Source of the DNA: Pelodera strongyloides
Lineage: Eukaryota > Nematoda > Chromadorea > Rhabditida > Rhabditidae
DNA length: 64,000 bases
Reading direction: 5' to 3'
NCBI GenBank assembly: GCA_036852015.1
Contig: JAANDG010000034.1
Location: 372,001 to 436,000, forward strand
The first letter of the stretch is position 1. The number at the start of each line of letters is the position of its first letter. The notes below the pieces were generated by a model. The model had not been told where the DNA came from. It did not search any database and saw only the letters and a list, made by a program, of their open reading frames with translations. Shown in pieces: positions 1 to 12,048 of the stretch. The translations under genes and the position numbers were made by a program.

Positions 1-968
1 GGATATTCGTAAAATCGAACGTGTGCAATCAAGTTTTACTCGCATTGTTTATTTTAAATGTTTTGGTGTGCATTCTTACTCTGAACTTCCAAGTTACAGT
101 GAGCGTTTATGTCGTTTAGGTCTTGTTTCGCTTCAGGAGAGGAGAATTCGCAAGGATTTGGTCCTTGCGTTTAAGATTCTTTCCGGCGAAGTCCGGTTAA
201 GCCGGATTAAATACTTCCGGCCTAAGCCCACTAATGGGCGAACAAAACTGTATAATTTCCGTCTTCCGTTCATACGGAACAAAGCTTTCAAAAATAGTTT
301 CTTTATTCGCTCGGCCAATTGGCTTATGCAACTCCCTGCTGATATACTGAAGTTACGTGCTTCTAATCAATTTCAGGTGGCACTTGAAAGACTGAATTTG
401 GTAGGTTTGCTTCAGATACCATCATGTGTCTCTTAGAGACATTATGTATTCGCATCCTGGTCCCACTGCGCATTTTGTACCATATATACATCGTAGTCAC
501 AAAGCTTTGTGGCAAACATTTGCTAACAACGGCAAACCGTTCCGGTGTCAAAATACCGGCCAAAAAGCCTGGAATTTCTATAAAACTACCCGTTCTTTTC
601 CATTTTTTGTCTTTCTCCAAATTTGAATGTTTTACATTAATTCTGTAAGGCTTGGGGAGGTCTCACAGCAGTATACATACCTTTGGAATATTCATTATTT
701 ATTATTATCCCCCCCATGTTAGGCGTGGGCAGGCTTCACTTGGCAATTTTCCACTCTTTACTCGAAGTATTTGATGTGTGATTATCTTGGTGATATTGAA
801 AACGTGTTCTTGTTCTTGTTCCCCCGTGTGGTGTTGTAGTGTGTATTATGTTCCCTGTGAATTATTTTCGTTTGGCTGTTTCTTAAATTTATGTTGTTCG
901 TTCAATTGTATTTTCCACCCTCTGTGGTGTGTGCATTATTGCAATAAATGTTTAATGTTTAATGTTTA
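1..968 (+). mobile_element. 3' end of a non-LTR retrotransposon
   Basis: The window opens inside a reverse-transcriptase reading frame that stops at 436, followed by about 530 bases of untranslated sequence ending near 946-968 in three copies of the 7-base unit ATGTTTA. A short tandem repeat instead of a long A-tail is typical of CR1/RTE-type element ends. The 5' part is outside the window. It lies beyond the last visible exon of the sugar transporter, so it is probably in an intron of that gene or just downstream of it. Confidence 0.75.
2..436 (+). CDS. C-terminal end of a non-LTR reverse transcriptase (partial)
   Basis: Frame 2 is open from the first base to the TAG at 434-436. It begins DIRKIERVQSSFTRIVYFK, which matches the conserved start of the C-terminal tail of LINE reverse transcriptases (D+.IE.+Q..FTR). 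It continues with YSERLCRLGLVSLQERRIRK (RL..L.L..L..RR...D), a KIL motif and a final SFFIRSANWLMQLPADIL, equivalent to the 'R....WN.LP' signature. The palm and endonuclease lie upstream, outside the window. The frame is intact, so the copy is probably young. The host-gene transporter is on the other strand. The clade (CR1, jockey or RTE) cannot be decided from this tail. Confidence 0.75.
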   Translation, partial: DIRKIERVQSSFTRIVYFKCFGVHSYSELPSYSERLCRLGLVSLQERRIRKDLVLAFKILSGEVRLSRIKYFRPKPTNGRTKLYNFRLPFIRNKAFKNSFFIRSANWLMQLPADILKLRASNQFQVALERLNLVGLLQIPSCVS

Positions 969-1230
969 ACTCGAGCATCGAGTGGCTTTTCAGTAATTCG
1001 TATTGTTAGCTGAACTCGATTGCCCTTATGGAGGCGGCCTCTGTCGTCATCGCGTTAGACAATCTCAATTTTCAATAATATATTTAAGACGAATGATTCA
1101 ATCATGTAAATGCTTACCAATTGAAGTGATGGTAATGTGAGAACTATTGAAATAATGCTTGCGAGAGTGGGTAGAAAGGGAACGAGAGAAGACAGGAACT
1201 GCACAGAAGTGAACATACTGAAAATGTAAA

Positions 1231-1922
1231 TTAAAGAAAGGAAACTACATCTATAATAAGATCTTTATCACGTTCTTACACAGATTATCTCTTTATATGA
1301 GAACCAGTCGGCTCGCCTGAGGCGACTTACGTGGAAATATGATTGTTTTAGCATGGGCATGCCTATATACAATCTCTTTATATGAGAACCAGTCGGCTCG
1401 CCTGAGGCGACTTACGTGGAAATATGATTGTTTTAGCATGGGCATGCCTATATACAAAGTTACAAAGTTTCAAACGTATCATAAGAAATTCACATAATAG
1501 GAAACAATTTCATATGCATACTTCGATTCTTCGATATTGGGCTGCGACACTCTTTTTATACCCGAACACGAAAATTTGCATTTCCGTAACGCACATCGGT
1601 ATGCAAATTACGCTACAGTTACGCTTTTATATAATACCAGACGGCTATCGCCGCCTGAGGCGACTTACATGGAAATATGATTGGTGTAGCATGGACATAC
1701 TTATATACAAAGTTTCAAACGTATCATAAAAAATTCACGTAATAGGAAACAATTGCATATGCATAGATATTGAGCTGCGAAACTCTTTTATACCCGAACA
1801 GGAAATTTGCATTTCGTAACGCACATCGGTATGCAAATTAGGCTACAGTTACTCTTTTATATATAAGATAAGATAAGATATTAAAGAAAGGAAACTACAT
1901 CTATAATAAGATCTTTATCACG
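1231..1922 (+). repeat. Repeat array between 42-base direct repeats
   Basis: The same 42 bases (starting TTAAAGAAAGGAAACTACAT) occur at 1231-1272 and 1881-1922. Between them is an 85-base unit repeated in tandem (1287-1371 and 1372-1456), then a roughly 230-base unit present about twice (about 1440-1670 and 1680-1860). The unit contains the small palindrome TCGCCTGAGGCGA and a segment CACATCGGTATGCAAATTA. An inverted, diverged copy is at 5263-5500. No coding capacity is seen; the family looks like a non-autonomous element or minisatellite-bearing repeat. Confidence 0.8.
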
Positions 1923-2361
1923 ATAAGGTATATTCAGAGTTCCCTTGTGTAACGCTTTCACACAACTCCACGTTGTGTAACCCATTGATATAAACAACAG
2001 CAGGGAAATCTGATCAAAAATTACAATGTTCAATGTTTTGTGTCAATTATGTACATATATCTATCTAAAGCCAATTATAACCATCAAATAATCAAATCGT
2101 TTAATAATAATAGGATTCTAACAAATTATGCACATGTGGATATAATATATCTATGAGATTAAACAAGGCAGATTATCAAGTTTGTTTGGAGCAACCGCTA
2201 CAAAAATTTAGTGATCATCGTACAACATTATTTGTGAGAAAAATTTTACTGTTAGTCGAATATAAAAAAAATTCGTTTGGTTAGAGTGACAAGGCTTTTT
2301 TATGAACTTTCGTATTGTTTTACTTATACTTATATATATATATATATATGTTTTTTTCTTT

Positions 2362-2362
<1 letters not shown>

Positions 2363-2418
<56 letters not shown>
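2363..2418 (+). repeat. Poly(T) tract of 56 bases next to a TA microsatellite
   Basis: An uninterrupted run of about 56 T, preceded at 2333-2349 by a (TA)n run. It lies in the intron or 3' region beyond the last visible sugar-transporter exon. Read on the minus strand it is a poly(A), so it could be the tail of an old retroposed sequence, but no target-site duplication was recognised. Confidence 0.85.
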
Positions 2419-2420
<2 letters not shown>

Positions 2421-2490
2421 AATAAAAAAAAACATATTTCCAAATCAACATTGCTGGAAATATATATTAAAATAATAATAACAATACTAC

Positions 2491-5400
2491 CTTGTTGAAT
2501 AAGAAATCGTCACCATACTTCCGGAGAATATTTGCGTGGCACTGACTATTATACCCAGCAGAATACCGAAGCGATTCTCGCTCATCACAGCTTCGTAGAG
2601 ACCCATCTAAAAGAAATATATTAATAATAATAATAATAATAAAAGTTATACGAATACTAATAATTCAATATCGATAAAAAAATTACAACTATAGGATAAG
2701 AAGAGCATACCAGATGCAAAAAAAACTAATTAGAAAAATTGAAATAAATGATAAGTTTGTGCAGAATTCTAATTCCAAGAGCAGACACTCAAAGTATTAG
2801 CTAGTTTATAATCCCGCGACGGTAAGACGTAAGGTAAGAGAGTTGGTGGATAAGCAGCAATACATCACATGAGTACAGGAGTGATAAGTGACAGTTGCTT
2901 GCTTGGTAATCTGAATGCTCAAGTAAAACTTTACCCACCTGTTCAGGAATCTGTGGTACAATTGTCCAATAGACATCCACCAATTCATCCTCATCATCGC
3001 ATTCGATTTCGTGGTAGAATCTATGGAAATATTTCAATCATATTTGGGAGCGCTATATATGGAGCGGCACCCGTTTCCAAAAATGCGCCGCAAACGCGCA
3101 AGTGATGCGGGAACTTACATGGGTGTTTTTCAAGAGCGCCAATGCTCTAGACATAGCAAACAAAATATTGGCTTGTGAAGAAGCAAAATGCAGGATTTAG
3201 ATAGGGCACGGAGTAAAGTAGTTTTAGGTAGTTTTAGTAAATCCACAAAGAAAGTTCAGCTCGATATTCTGACGTTTTCTGATGGTCAAAGGCAAAGGTA
3301 CGAGACCATTTGCCTTTCCCCTCGGGGCATGTATGACATGGCTCCCGGCCCTTTTTGTAGCAATTATTGCACATGTCGGAAAGAAACTCTTCATTCTACC
3401 TTTGAGTTTTATCAATATCATCTGATTGTGAGCAGTTTTATCTATATATGCATTATGCAAAATTTAATACGTTGCACGTCCCCCAGCCTTGTTCGTTTCT
3501 ATAATAATTCGATCCTATTATTAAGATACTACACACAAATAAAATCTAGTAAACCTTCTTTTGCGCTAAGGAATTCATAGTACATAGTCTATTCCTACAT
3601 CCATTGTGATAGAAAACCCTAAAAATACATCATCTTAATTGTAATATCATTAAGAGGTTTATTCCTGTTGTTTTGCTGAGGCTTAGCCAAAAAAATCTTC
3701 TATTTCCCAGTATTGGGTCTAGGTTAATTACAGACTTACAGAATTACAGTTCAATCCTTCTTATGATAAATACGGAACTATCACATCATATTTATTTACT
3801 ACTACTGCTAGACCATACTAAGGACAATTTTTTAACAGTGTATTCGTGGTATTATTGAAAGTTCGCGCTCAAAATAACTAACATTTGTAATGAAATTCAC
3901 AATGACGTTTTTTACTGGTTGCACTTGGAGTCAAAGATCGACCATTAGTTTATCTAGGTGAATAACTCACCGATGCAAAGTTACAGGTTCATAAGAATGC
4001 ATTCATTCAAGTCGGTTTTTCGGTAGTTTTTAATTACATGTTGTTTGGAGTAGTCTATGGTAGTTATGAGTAGTATATCGTAGTTATCAGTAGTAATGGT
4101 AACTGGTAACAGTTATCATTGAACTGTTATAACTTTCGGCTATCGTAGGGGGTATTTGCTTGAGGTATTTTTTCCGATAATTCCAAACTGCGTTCACTTC
4201 ATTTTTTTTCCCGATAATTCCAAACTGCGTTCACTTCATTTTAAAACTACTCAGAGTGAGGAAGATTTGTTATAAGCAGTAGACGTAGGCGTACTCAAGT
4301 ATTCTCTTTCTTTTTTTGTATAAATAATGATAAAAAGAAATTAATTAATTATGCTATAAAACGGCTCAGGCCCACATATAAAAAGTTTTCCTAAATTGTC
4401 TGCGATGAATCTCCCAGATTACTCTAACGCTGCTGTGAAAATCGCTTTGCATAATATGCAAAATTGGGGAAGACATTCGCGAAAGAAGATCCACAGCTAG
4501 TTACCGTACTCAGCGCCCAAAAATAGTCAAAATGGGTTTCGGTACGTGCACCGGGTTGAAAAGCAAAACAAATATGTTGACATTGATTAAACCAGCATCA
4601 AGAAGAATTTTACTATGCAAGTATTTTAAGGTTCAGAAACGCATTTTCAAGCTCAACTGCGGTACATTTCTGAGGATTTTCTTCGCGAATACGTCCCCAA
4701 TTTTGCATTTTAAGCAAAACGGTTTTCACAGCCATATTTGAGTAGTCTGGGAGATTTATCACAGAAAATTTGGGTGACCATTTTTTACGTGGGCCTGTGC
4801 CTTTAACAAAAAAACATTAAATTGCTATGAATTAAAAATATGACATCACTGTAAGGGAGATAACGTCGCTCATGTATAACTTTTTTGTATTTTAATTATT
4901 CTGAATGGGAACTTTCTCCTTTTCTCTTTTCGTTTTTATTAAAAATGTTGATATATTGATATCGCAATCGTTGTTTCATTGTATTCATTGTTATCTTTTA
5001 CACGTGAAAACACCATGATATTTTAGTCTAGTTACGTTATATAAAGTCCTCAGCTCAATTCGCTTTAATAATGAATGCATTCTTTGAACTTCATTGTTTT
5101 CATTGTTATCATTATTGACAAATGAATTTTCGTGAAGATCAGTCTCGGGTTTTTTAAATCTGCGTGCTTGCGAACGTAAACCGTAAACTTACGTAACAAT
5201 TAACAATGCGATTACCTATTTACATTCTAATGGAAGTTTTGAGTCATACTATACCAATCTTATTATATAAAAGAGTAACTGTAGCCTAATTTGCACACCG
5301 ATGTGCGTTACGGAAATGCAAATTTTGTGTTCGGTTATAAAAAGAGTTTCGCAGGTCAATATCGAAGTATGTATTTGCAATTGTTTCCTATTATGTGAAT

Positions 5401-8400
5401 TTCTTAGGACACGTTTGAAGCTTTGTATATAAGTATGCCCATGCTAAACCAATCATATTTCCATGTAAGTCGCCTCAGGCGGCGTGAGCCGACTGGTTAT
5501 TCAATAAAATCACTGTTGCTACACTTCTACCAGGGTTCTTCTAGAGTTCTACCAGTAGCCAAATACCTTAATGGACAACAGTGCATTTGCATGCGCCCTC
5601 TAAACCCGGTCGTCTTCTAGAGTCATAATCTAGATAGAGTTATACAAGACTTTTGAGAAAGTCCTCATAGATTTATACTAGACTTCTACTAGGATTCTAG
5701 TAAATTCTTCCTACGCGGCATTGTATACATATATCGAAGGCATACAAGAGTGAGGAGTCGGAGAGACATGAATAGTGATCGTATAGTAAAAAAAAAACGA
5801 AAATTCTAAGTTGTACTATTTTGAGTATAAGCATAATTAGTTAACATGATGTAAAATAGATGGGAAATATAATAGGAAAAAGCGAAATAGGAACATTAAA
5901 TATGGGAGGGTCACCTCGGATAAAACAACTTTATTACTAACCTGATAGAGTCAATTGCCTGTGTGTAGGATCCAAATTTGAGCAGTCGGTTTGGAGTGTC
6001 GGGTATAAAGAATGACGCGGTCAATAACGTTATCCCTAAACTTACAGCGGTATAACAGCCGTTTTTTGAAACAGATTTTTGATAACTGTGCAAATAAGTA
6101 TGATTAGAATGAAAATCGTGCTAAATTCCAGCTCACTTATGGTTAGCATAAATATATAGGAATGTAGTAGTCCATGATATGTGTCAAAAAGCGGTCGTTG
6201 GAAAAAGGATTGCGCGAACGTTAAAGAAGATGCATACAGCTAACTATGGTATTTTTTTGGGTTCTGGTGCTTAATACATTTTGGGAATTTCTTCCCCGAA
6301 TAACTTATCCGCTTCTTTCTTTCACAATAATCATTACAGAATTAGGCAGCACTTACGCAGAAAAGTACCACGTTCGTTCGGTTATCGTCTTGCATAAAGT
6401 AGTAGTGACACACAGAAAATACACGCTTACCTTGTATTTAATAATAATAAATGTAAGTAATTATTCACCAGATATAGCCGGGAGAATTAACAATGTTCCC
6501 CACGCTGACTCGGACCCCAGTAGAAAGGGCACAGAAAGTAGTGCTGCTACTGCAGATCCAAAACACACAGAAATATGCACAAAACATGACAGACCACCCT
6601 AAAATGCAGAATGTCTGGATTACTGTATTGTTCTGCTTTACACATTCTTCGGTCGACTAGCGGACTAACATTTTCGGTACCGTTAGAATCTAGATGACGA
6701 GATGAGCCATTCCCCTTGCAGTTTCTATAAATTGAAGAAGAAAAACTTAAAGGGAATATGTACGCCCTTTTTGAAGTTAAGCTGTGTTGATAGAATGTAT
6801 GTTCCCCATTAAGGAAACAATAACAAAAGTTGTTCAAAGATCCCCAGTTAGCAGAAAATAAACCACAAAGTTCATCCTTTCCATAGTAAACGCGTTACTT
6901 GAGACGATGCCATACATCGACGGGGTCAATGGAAATTTTTGCAAATATACATACAGATATCGTGAAATTGCATTACTCAGAGACATATTTGCATGCAAAT
7001 TCGAATATTCACATTTGCATATTCAGCCGCCTATTTAAAGTCACGTCTGGTGTGGAAACTCTAGTTTTGCGTGTGTTTTGCGCATTTTGAGTGCCTACAT
7101 ATTCGCTTTAATAAAGGCGAAACTAACCTTTATCTTGGGCGGCGCAACCTCTTGGATAAACATCGGAACAAAAGCACACGAAAGTCCTGTGTGAACGCCA
7201 GACAGTGCACGGCCTAAATAATTACCAAGTACTAAAATACTAATGTGATCGAAAATACGGTAGTGGGTAAGCGAAAATGGAATCCCAGCTTTTGGACTAC
7301 CCACTGGGCTAACTAAGGTACCATCATTCGTTAGCAAAAAGCTTTCAGGTTGGTCAAATAAACTTTTTCTATCTAGAAACCCAGCTACTCTGCTTCGATG
7401 TGTCTCACACAAACCCAATGTTTATGTTGAACAAAAACATGTACATAAACAATAAGCAATAAACAATAAAAATGAATTAAAACATACCAATAATGAGAGC
7501 CGGTGGTAGCGACAGATATTGTGCCATGGACATGACTACGGTAGACACAAGAAGCACAACATTGGCAGTGACCATCAGTGAAGTTTTTGTACCGTACCTC
7601 CGTTCCATTGGCATGACGAGGATACAGCCAATCAGTGCGCCAGCACTCTGACTGGCTACGGTAAGGGACCTGCGAGGAAACTGAGAAAATAGAGTATCAC
7701 CCAAACCCAAACGGGGTATCCTCCAGGGTAGCTGCTCTGCTTTTTACACTAAGGCTACAAGAAAACCATCTGTGAGAAATCTCTGTCCAAAGAGTTTACG
7801 TTGACTTTTTGAAACGGTCAGTAATGTTTTCTCGTACAGTCAAACTTGCAAATAATAGTAAGGATTGTTATCAACCATATAATAACGTATACACATCATC
7901 TTAAAATTAAAAAATTAAATTTAACTTACCATAATATACTGAGGGCTCCCGGGGACAACACAATATTAAAAGTTGTGTAGAAGGTTTCATTTATTGATTG
8001 TTGAATAATTGTTTCCGGAACATTTAAGACAACGATATTGTATCCGACTGGAAGAATGGCAAAGAAGGCAGTGAAGAGAGTGATGAACACAACACGACCC
8101 TGCAATTAGTTTTATTTTTAATTAGTTTAAAAAAAATAATAGATACAGGTGCAGGTACTCAGGCCCACGAAAATTATATGTTCTGTGTGAAAACTGCACG
8201 GTCATGACTTATGACGTATGACATTGAAAACCGCACTTCATGACACCCAAGAATGGTGGAAGTTATTAGTCAGGTGACAGCGGCAGACATACACCTTTGC
8301 CTAAAGCAAAAACCTTGCTTTTTTTGTTTCCCTGCTCAAAGCATTATCTTTTTTGGTAAACTTGTTTATTGCAAGAAACTCAATTAGCCTGTTGATTTTT

Positions 8401-9057
8401 TTCTCAATGTCTAGTTATTAGTATTTCCCACTTCTAGTTATTAGATCTCTGAATAAAGCTCGCAGTTGCACTTTTAGTATATTCCCCAACCCCCTCAGCA
8501 GGTATCAATATGTAGGGAAATCCTAGTATCATTCAATTTTCAACATCATACGCAAAATTGAACTATGGCCCAATTAGCTTCCTACTACACTGGAATGGGA
8601 GAGCGTCATTTGCAGTGGCCAGGGCAAAAATGCAAAAAATGCATTGTGCAAAACTACAAGGGTACAATAATTAGAGAATTAAATTCTGGGTATATTATAT
8701 TATATGAATATTATATGAATTATATGAATTACTGTTTTCCAACTTATCTTTCTAAATGAAAATATAACATATTAAAACGGAATAATTGTCGAAACTACAG
8801 AAAACCCGTAGATGGACCGTCACCGAATGGTCGCCATTTGTTGACGGTTTTCGATGAAACTTGGTCACCACATGGTCACGAAGTGGTCACCAAATGGACT
8901 GGCCCACGAAAAAACCAATGAACCGTCACCAAATGGGTGCACTCATTTTCTATGAACAACCTTGAAGGATCAAAATGCTTACCTGATGCCTATAATCGAT
9001 CAATTGTTGAATGTGATTTGTGATTAATAGTGTTCCATCTTCAGAGGTTTTGTACAT
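2491..9057 (-). CDS. Divergent SLC2-type facilitative sugar transporter (3' part off the window)
   Basis: Eight exons join in phase: 9057-8983, 8099-7930, 7669-7488, 7231-7128, 6598-6469, 6035-5942, 3020-2939, 2606-2491, giving about 317 residues from MYKTSEDG to TM7. GLUT landmarks appear in order: TM1 GYNIVVLNVPETII (GYNIGVVNAP in GLUTs), the TM2-TM3 loop ERRYGTK (104-110), TM4 GRALSGVHTGLSC with FIQEVAPPKIKGG, TM5-TM6 LLGSESAWG, PDTPNR (232-237) and TM7 TQIFSG (303-308). Each is a degraded form of a GLUT signature (RxGRR, PESPR, QQLSG), so hexose transport itself is uncertain. TM8-TM12 are absent: no fitting exon exists before base 2490, so they should lie left of the window, unless the gene is truncated. 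The 2.9 kb intron 5942-3020 and the last intron are full of repeats. A MITE abuts the acceptor of exon 6. Confidence 0.85.
4356..4806. repeat. TIR element (family with CAGGCCCAC ends), copy 1
   Basis: The two ends are imperfect inverted repeats of about 65 bases (CAGGCCCAC at the left end; GTGGGCCTGTGCCTTTAA at the right). No coding frame is present. A diverged full copy lies at 18198-18606 and solo ends occur near 8158 and 12617. It is inside the large intron of the sugar transporter and looks like a MITE. Confidence 0.75.
5263..5500 (-). repeat. Inverted copy of the 1287-1860 repeat
   Basis: Reverse complement of the repeat at 1440-1860, including the landmarks ACACCGATGTGCGTTACGGA and CGCCTCAGGCGG. 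It is diverged by scattered substitutions and lies in the same host gene as the first copy, in the opposite orientation. Confidence 0.8.
5515..5715. repeat. Word-repeat island (TTCTAG vocabulary)
   Basis: About 200 bases in which short words such as TTCTAG, CTTCTAC, CTAGA and their inverses recur many times with no fixed period. One of about a dozen islands of this type in the window, each with its own words. Confidence 0.5.
6046..6199. repeat. MITE (ATAACAGCCG family), copy 1
   Basis: Terminal inverted repeats: AGCGGTATAACAGCCGTTTT at the left and the inverse TCAAAAAGCGGTCGTT at the right, about 154 bases. Related copies lie at 36405-36563 and 44436-44541. The left end is 10 bases from the AG of the acceptor of sugar-transporter exon 6 (AG at 6037-6036), so the MITE supplies the sequence just upstream of that splice site. 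Confidence 0.8.
8820..8945. repeat. Word-repeat island (GGTCACCAAATGG vocabulary), copy 1
   Basis: Short words (GGTCACC, AAATGG, ACCGTCACC) recur in both orientations. A related sequence occurs at 10955-11045, sharing the order TTGGTCAC ... TGGCCCA(C/G)GAAAAAA ... GCCAAATGG ... CTATG. It lies in the first intron of the sugar transporter. Confidence 0.55.
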
Positions 9058-10950
9058 TTTGCCCGTGAAAAAGGAGTCCGAAAGTAAGTCGATCTAAATA
9101 GACATGCGGAGTGTTAAAGCAACGGCCTGGCTGGACTACAACTATCGGGTGCCTTTTAATTTTTCTTTATATGCGTTAGCCTTAGCTTCCTGAGTTTTGA
9201 TGTGGCAGTATACGCGAACACCGGGAATATGCTTCCAGCTCCCAGTGGGAAGTGAGAGAAAGCGAGGGATCATACGAGTCAGAGACACTCAGAGACAAAT
9301 TCTCCCAACTGGGGAGGCTCCCACTGTTCGTGCATACGGCCACGGAAGCTTTCCAAGAACGCACGTAGGCTATTATGTAGTCAAAATCTAATTTAATCAC
9401 ATGTTTCCTTGATCTGAGCAAAGCTGCCGGTAGTAAAGCCATACGAGTATGTAGATATCATAAAAAAGTTCACCAAGAATAACTACAACTTGCGATGTAC
9501 GTCCTAATTTTATAAATGTTAATTAAATACCGAAAAATGTACACAAAAAAAATGGAAGAGCGTAGTTAATTTGAAACTATTCGTCTCGAATGATAACAGT
9601 GTGTTGTAGTTTGTGGTTTTATCTGACGACATTCCTTATCAATTATGAGTCTCATTTTAGAGAACAGAAGTCTGCGTCTAAACAAAAACAATATAGTGTA
9701 TTTCTTAGCTATTCCTGGATTTTGTAGAACTTATAACAAGTTAATGTGTAAATAGAAGTAAGGAGGATTTGACAGAGTTTTGTTGTTAGAAGCACCACAT
9801 GAAATTTAATCACTCAATACTGACGATGTCGACTGCTACAGAATGGAACGTAACCCTCGGAGCAAAGTCACTGTCCACAAAATCCATACATATCCTGCCC
9901 TGAACAACAGAGAGGTTTACATTTAGGTTTAATAACTGTACCGCATTGATCGGTAGTTTCACATAAGCTCTAAACTCTAAAAGTTACTACTTTAAACTTC
10001 ACAACGATTTACATGGATTGTACAAGAAATTCGGCGACAGGGCATATTGTGGTGTTTAGACCCCAATTTTTTTTCTGTCCAGTTGATACTCTGCGCACAC
10101 CTTTATCCTGACTATCGACTTCGATAGAAATCTTTCATATAACAGTGTACAAATACATACAAACAAACAAACAGTAAACCATTTCGTTCCTTCATTTTTC
10201 TCTCCGTAAGTTTCTTCTGAATTTCCAACCCGCCAAACAATCTGCTATCTACAGTAGGCTTATTGGATTGGCCAATAAGATATTTGCCTATGAGGACGTA
10301 TAAGGAAATTGCCCTTGGATATTATTAGAGCTTAACTTGATAAATCCTGTAGGGTCACCATTTTTTATACAATAATCCCCTTATTATCTCTATACGAAAT
10401 ATGCTTTTCACGTTTTCGTCGCAAAATCCATGTGGTGATTTTTAAGAACTTTGCTCAACCAAAGATTGCCCGTTTTGTTTAATAATAAAAATAAGGGCAC
10501 AAGCCCTAAGGTCAACGTCCTAGAATAATCATAAACAATTTTTTTCCCGTGTTATTTAATAAAGTGGAAGATTTTATGCTATTCGAGAATTAATATCAAC
10601 ACTTGCAGACTTTTTTCGTAAATAATAGTACTATACTTTTCCAGAAGATTATTTTTATGTCCACTATACAATTTGTTCAGTAAAAGCGCTAATCCGGGTT
10701 TCTTGGAATAGTGCATTTCTGCACGTACCTTAATTGATAATTGTAAACATCCCTTTTGTAGACAAATACTATAGTCCAACAATTAGGTAGTTCACAAGAA
10801 CAATATAAATAATTGGTTGATGCTACGTCAAGTTACGTGACATGCAGAGAGGTTCACTATAACGTGCGATTTGCACTCGTAGGTCGAAGGTCCCCCAACA
10901 GAGTTCAAAGCAAAAATGTAGTCATGCAAAAGCTTTGATTAACTATAAGA
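9058..10950. other. Intergenic, no gene recognised
   Basis: Upstream of the sugar-transporter start codon. AT-rich sequence with only short open frames on both strands; none has splice-compatible context or a recognisable motif. The transporter promoter should be here, but no core element is clear. Confidence 0.5.
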
Positions 10951-10954
10951 TTTG

Positions 10955-12048
10955 GTCACATGTCCAGCAAAGCGGTCATCAGACGGTTTGGCCCAGGAAA
11001 AAAACCCAGTAACCTTCGCCAAATGGTTTCGTCCGTTTGCTATGCGATAAGCCCTCCTCCCACCACCCATAATGGAAATCGACCCCCCAACTGTTCATAT
11101 TTCCCACCAAACCCCAACTTCCCGTCCTCAATTCGCCAACCGCCAGATTATTTCAACTATCACCGACCTATTCTCCGATTTGAAATTATTTATTCGTGAC
11201 GAAATTGCTGAAGCTTTTCGAAGGAATGATCTACGCAATCAATTCGTCATTCTCAACGTGGAGGAAGGAAATCGGGTGAGTACAGATTTTGATATAGCTT
11301 GCAAAATCCTATCTGTATGCAATTACTCACCCGATTCCTTTCATGTTGTGGGCCGGCTAGGCAAAACCCATAACCAAAAGCGCCCTATTTTATGCTCAAT
11401 GAACTCTGGCTTCCGTGTCCCATATTTTAAGGAGTTGTCTGAGAAGCTCAAGAAGATTCCGGAATTGGCCCACATCATTGTTCGTCGTGCTGAGACAGCT
11501 CAACAACGCCGAGAAGGCTTCCTCCGCAGACAAGCAGCACGAGAACAAGCAGAGATCAAGGATCAATCAATGGTGACCTCATGTGAGCCAGAACAGCCCA
11601 AGACACCACCGGAAATTGAAAATCCCCGCGAGGAAAATGGCACGCAATTGCCCTCCCCCTCTCCCCAGGCTACCTATAATGTTGATCAATTAAATGATCC
11701 TGCTGTTCATGTTTTTGATGCTTACGAACCCCCTGTTCGTCATGGTGCTGGTCTTAAAGATGATGTAAGAGAACTCCGTGAAATGTTTGAACAGTTTATG
11801 TTTCCACGTCCTATGTGATTCTTTAATTATCATACGAAATTCGACTACCTTGTAAAGACTTTTGCTTCTTTGAAATTTGCAACATATTGATATATATATA
11901 TATATATATTGTATTAGCACCACATAAGTAGCTAGACCTCTTAAACGTGTCTAGCCTGTGAGTGTTTATCTCTCTGTATTGGTTCTACATAATTTTGTGC
12001 ACTTTTTTGCAATAAAGAGTTAATAATAAAAAAAAAAAAAAAAAAAAA
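10955..12048 (+). mobile_element. ORF1-only retroposon with poly(A) tail
   Basis: A single uninterrupted frame (11072-11818) is followed by about 200 bases of 3' sequence with a GCAATAAAG signal (about 12010) and a run of about 20 A ending at 12048. No reverse transcriptase follows. The layout is that of a retroposed, half-LINE element. The word-repeat island at 10955-11045 directly precedes it. A 10-base word CCCCCAACAG occurs both before (about 10892) and after (about 12063) the element, but not flush with the tail, so a target-site duplication is not established. Confidence 0.6.
11072..11818 (+). CDS. LINE ORF1-like protein, 248 residues
   Basis: Intact, intronless frame from ATG 11072 to TGA 11818. 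The middle reads FVILNVEEGNRVSTDFDIA, then FHVVGRLGKTHNQKRPIL, then IVRRAETAQQRREGFLRRQA. This is the layout of LINE ORF1 nucleic-acid-binding proteins and related trans-element proteins: a beta strand, a 'RLGK....RPI' core, and a basic 'R.+......R.....R..' tail. The C-terminus is proline-rich and acidic and ends in a short amphipathic stretch. No CCHC knuckle is seen. An open frame in a single-ORF element suggests either a young insertion or host use. It might instead be a processed copy of a host gene taken from such an ORF. Confidence 0.65.
   Translation: MEIDPPTVHISHQTPTSRPQFANRQIISTITDLFSDLKLFIRDEIAEAFRRNDLRNQFVILNVEEGNRVSTDFDIACKILSVCNYSPDSFHVVGRLGKTHNQKRPILCSMNSGFRVPYFKELSEKLKKIPELAHIIVRRAETAQQRREGFLRRQAAREQAEIKDQSMVTSCEPEQPKTPPEIENPREENGTQLPSPSPQATYNVDQLNDPAVHVFDAYEPPVRHGAGLKDDVRELREMFEQFMFPRPM

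Noticed and set aside
9182..9442. 86-codon minus-strand frame
   Set aside because: No family, no acceptor or signal; overlapping plus-strand frame is similar in quality.
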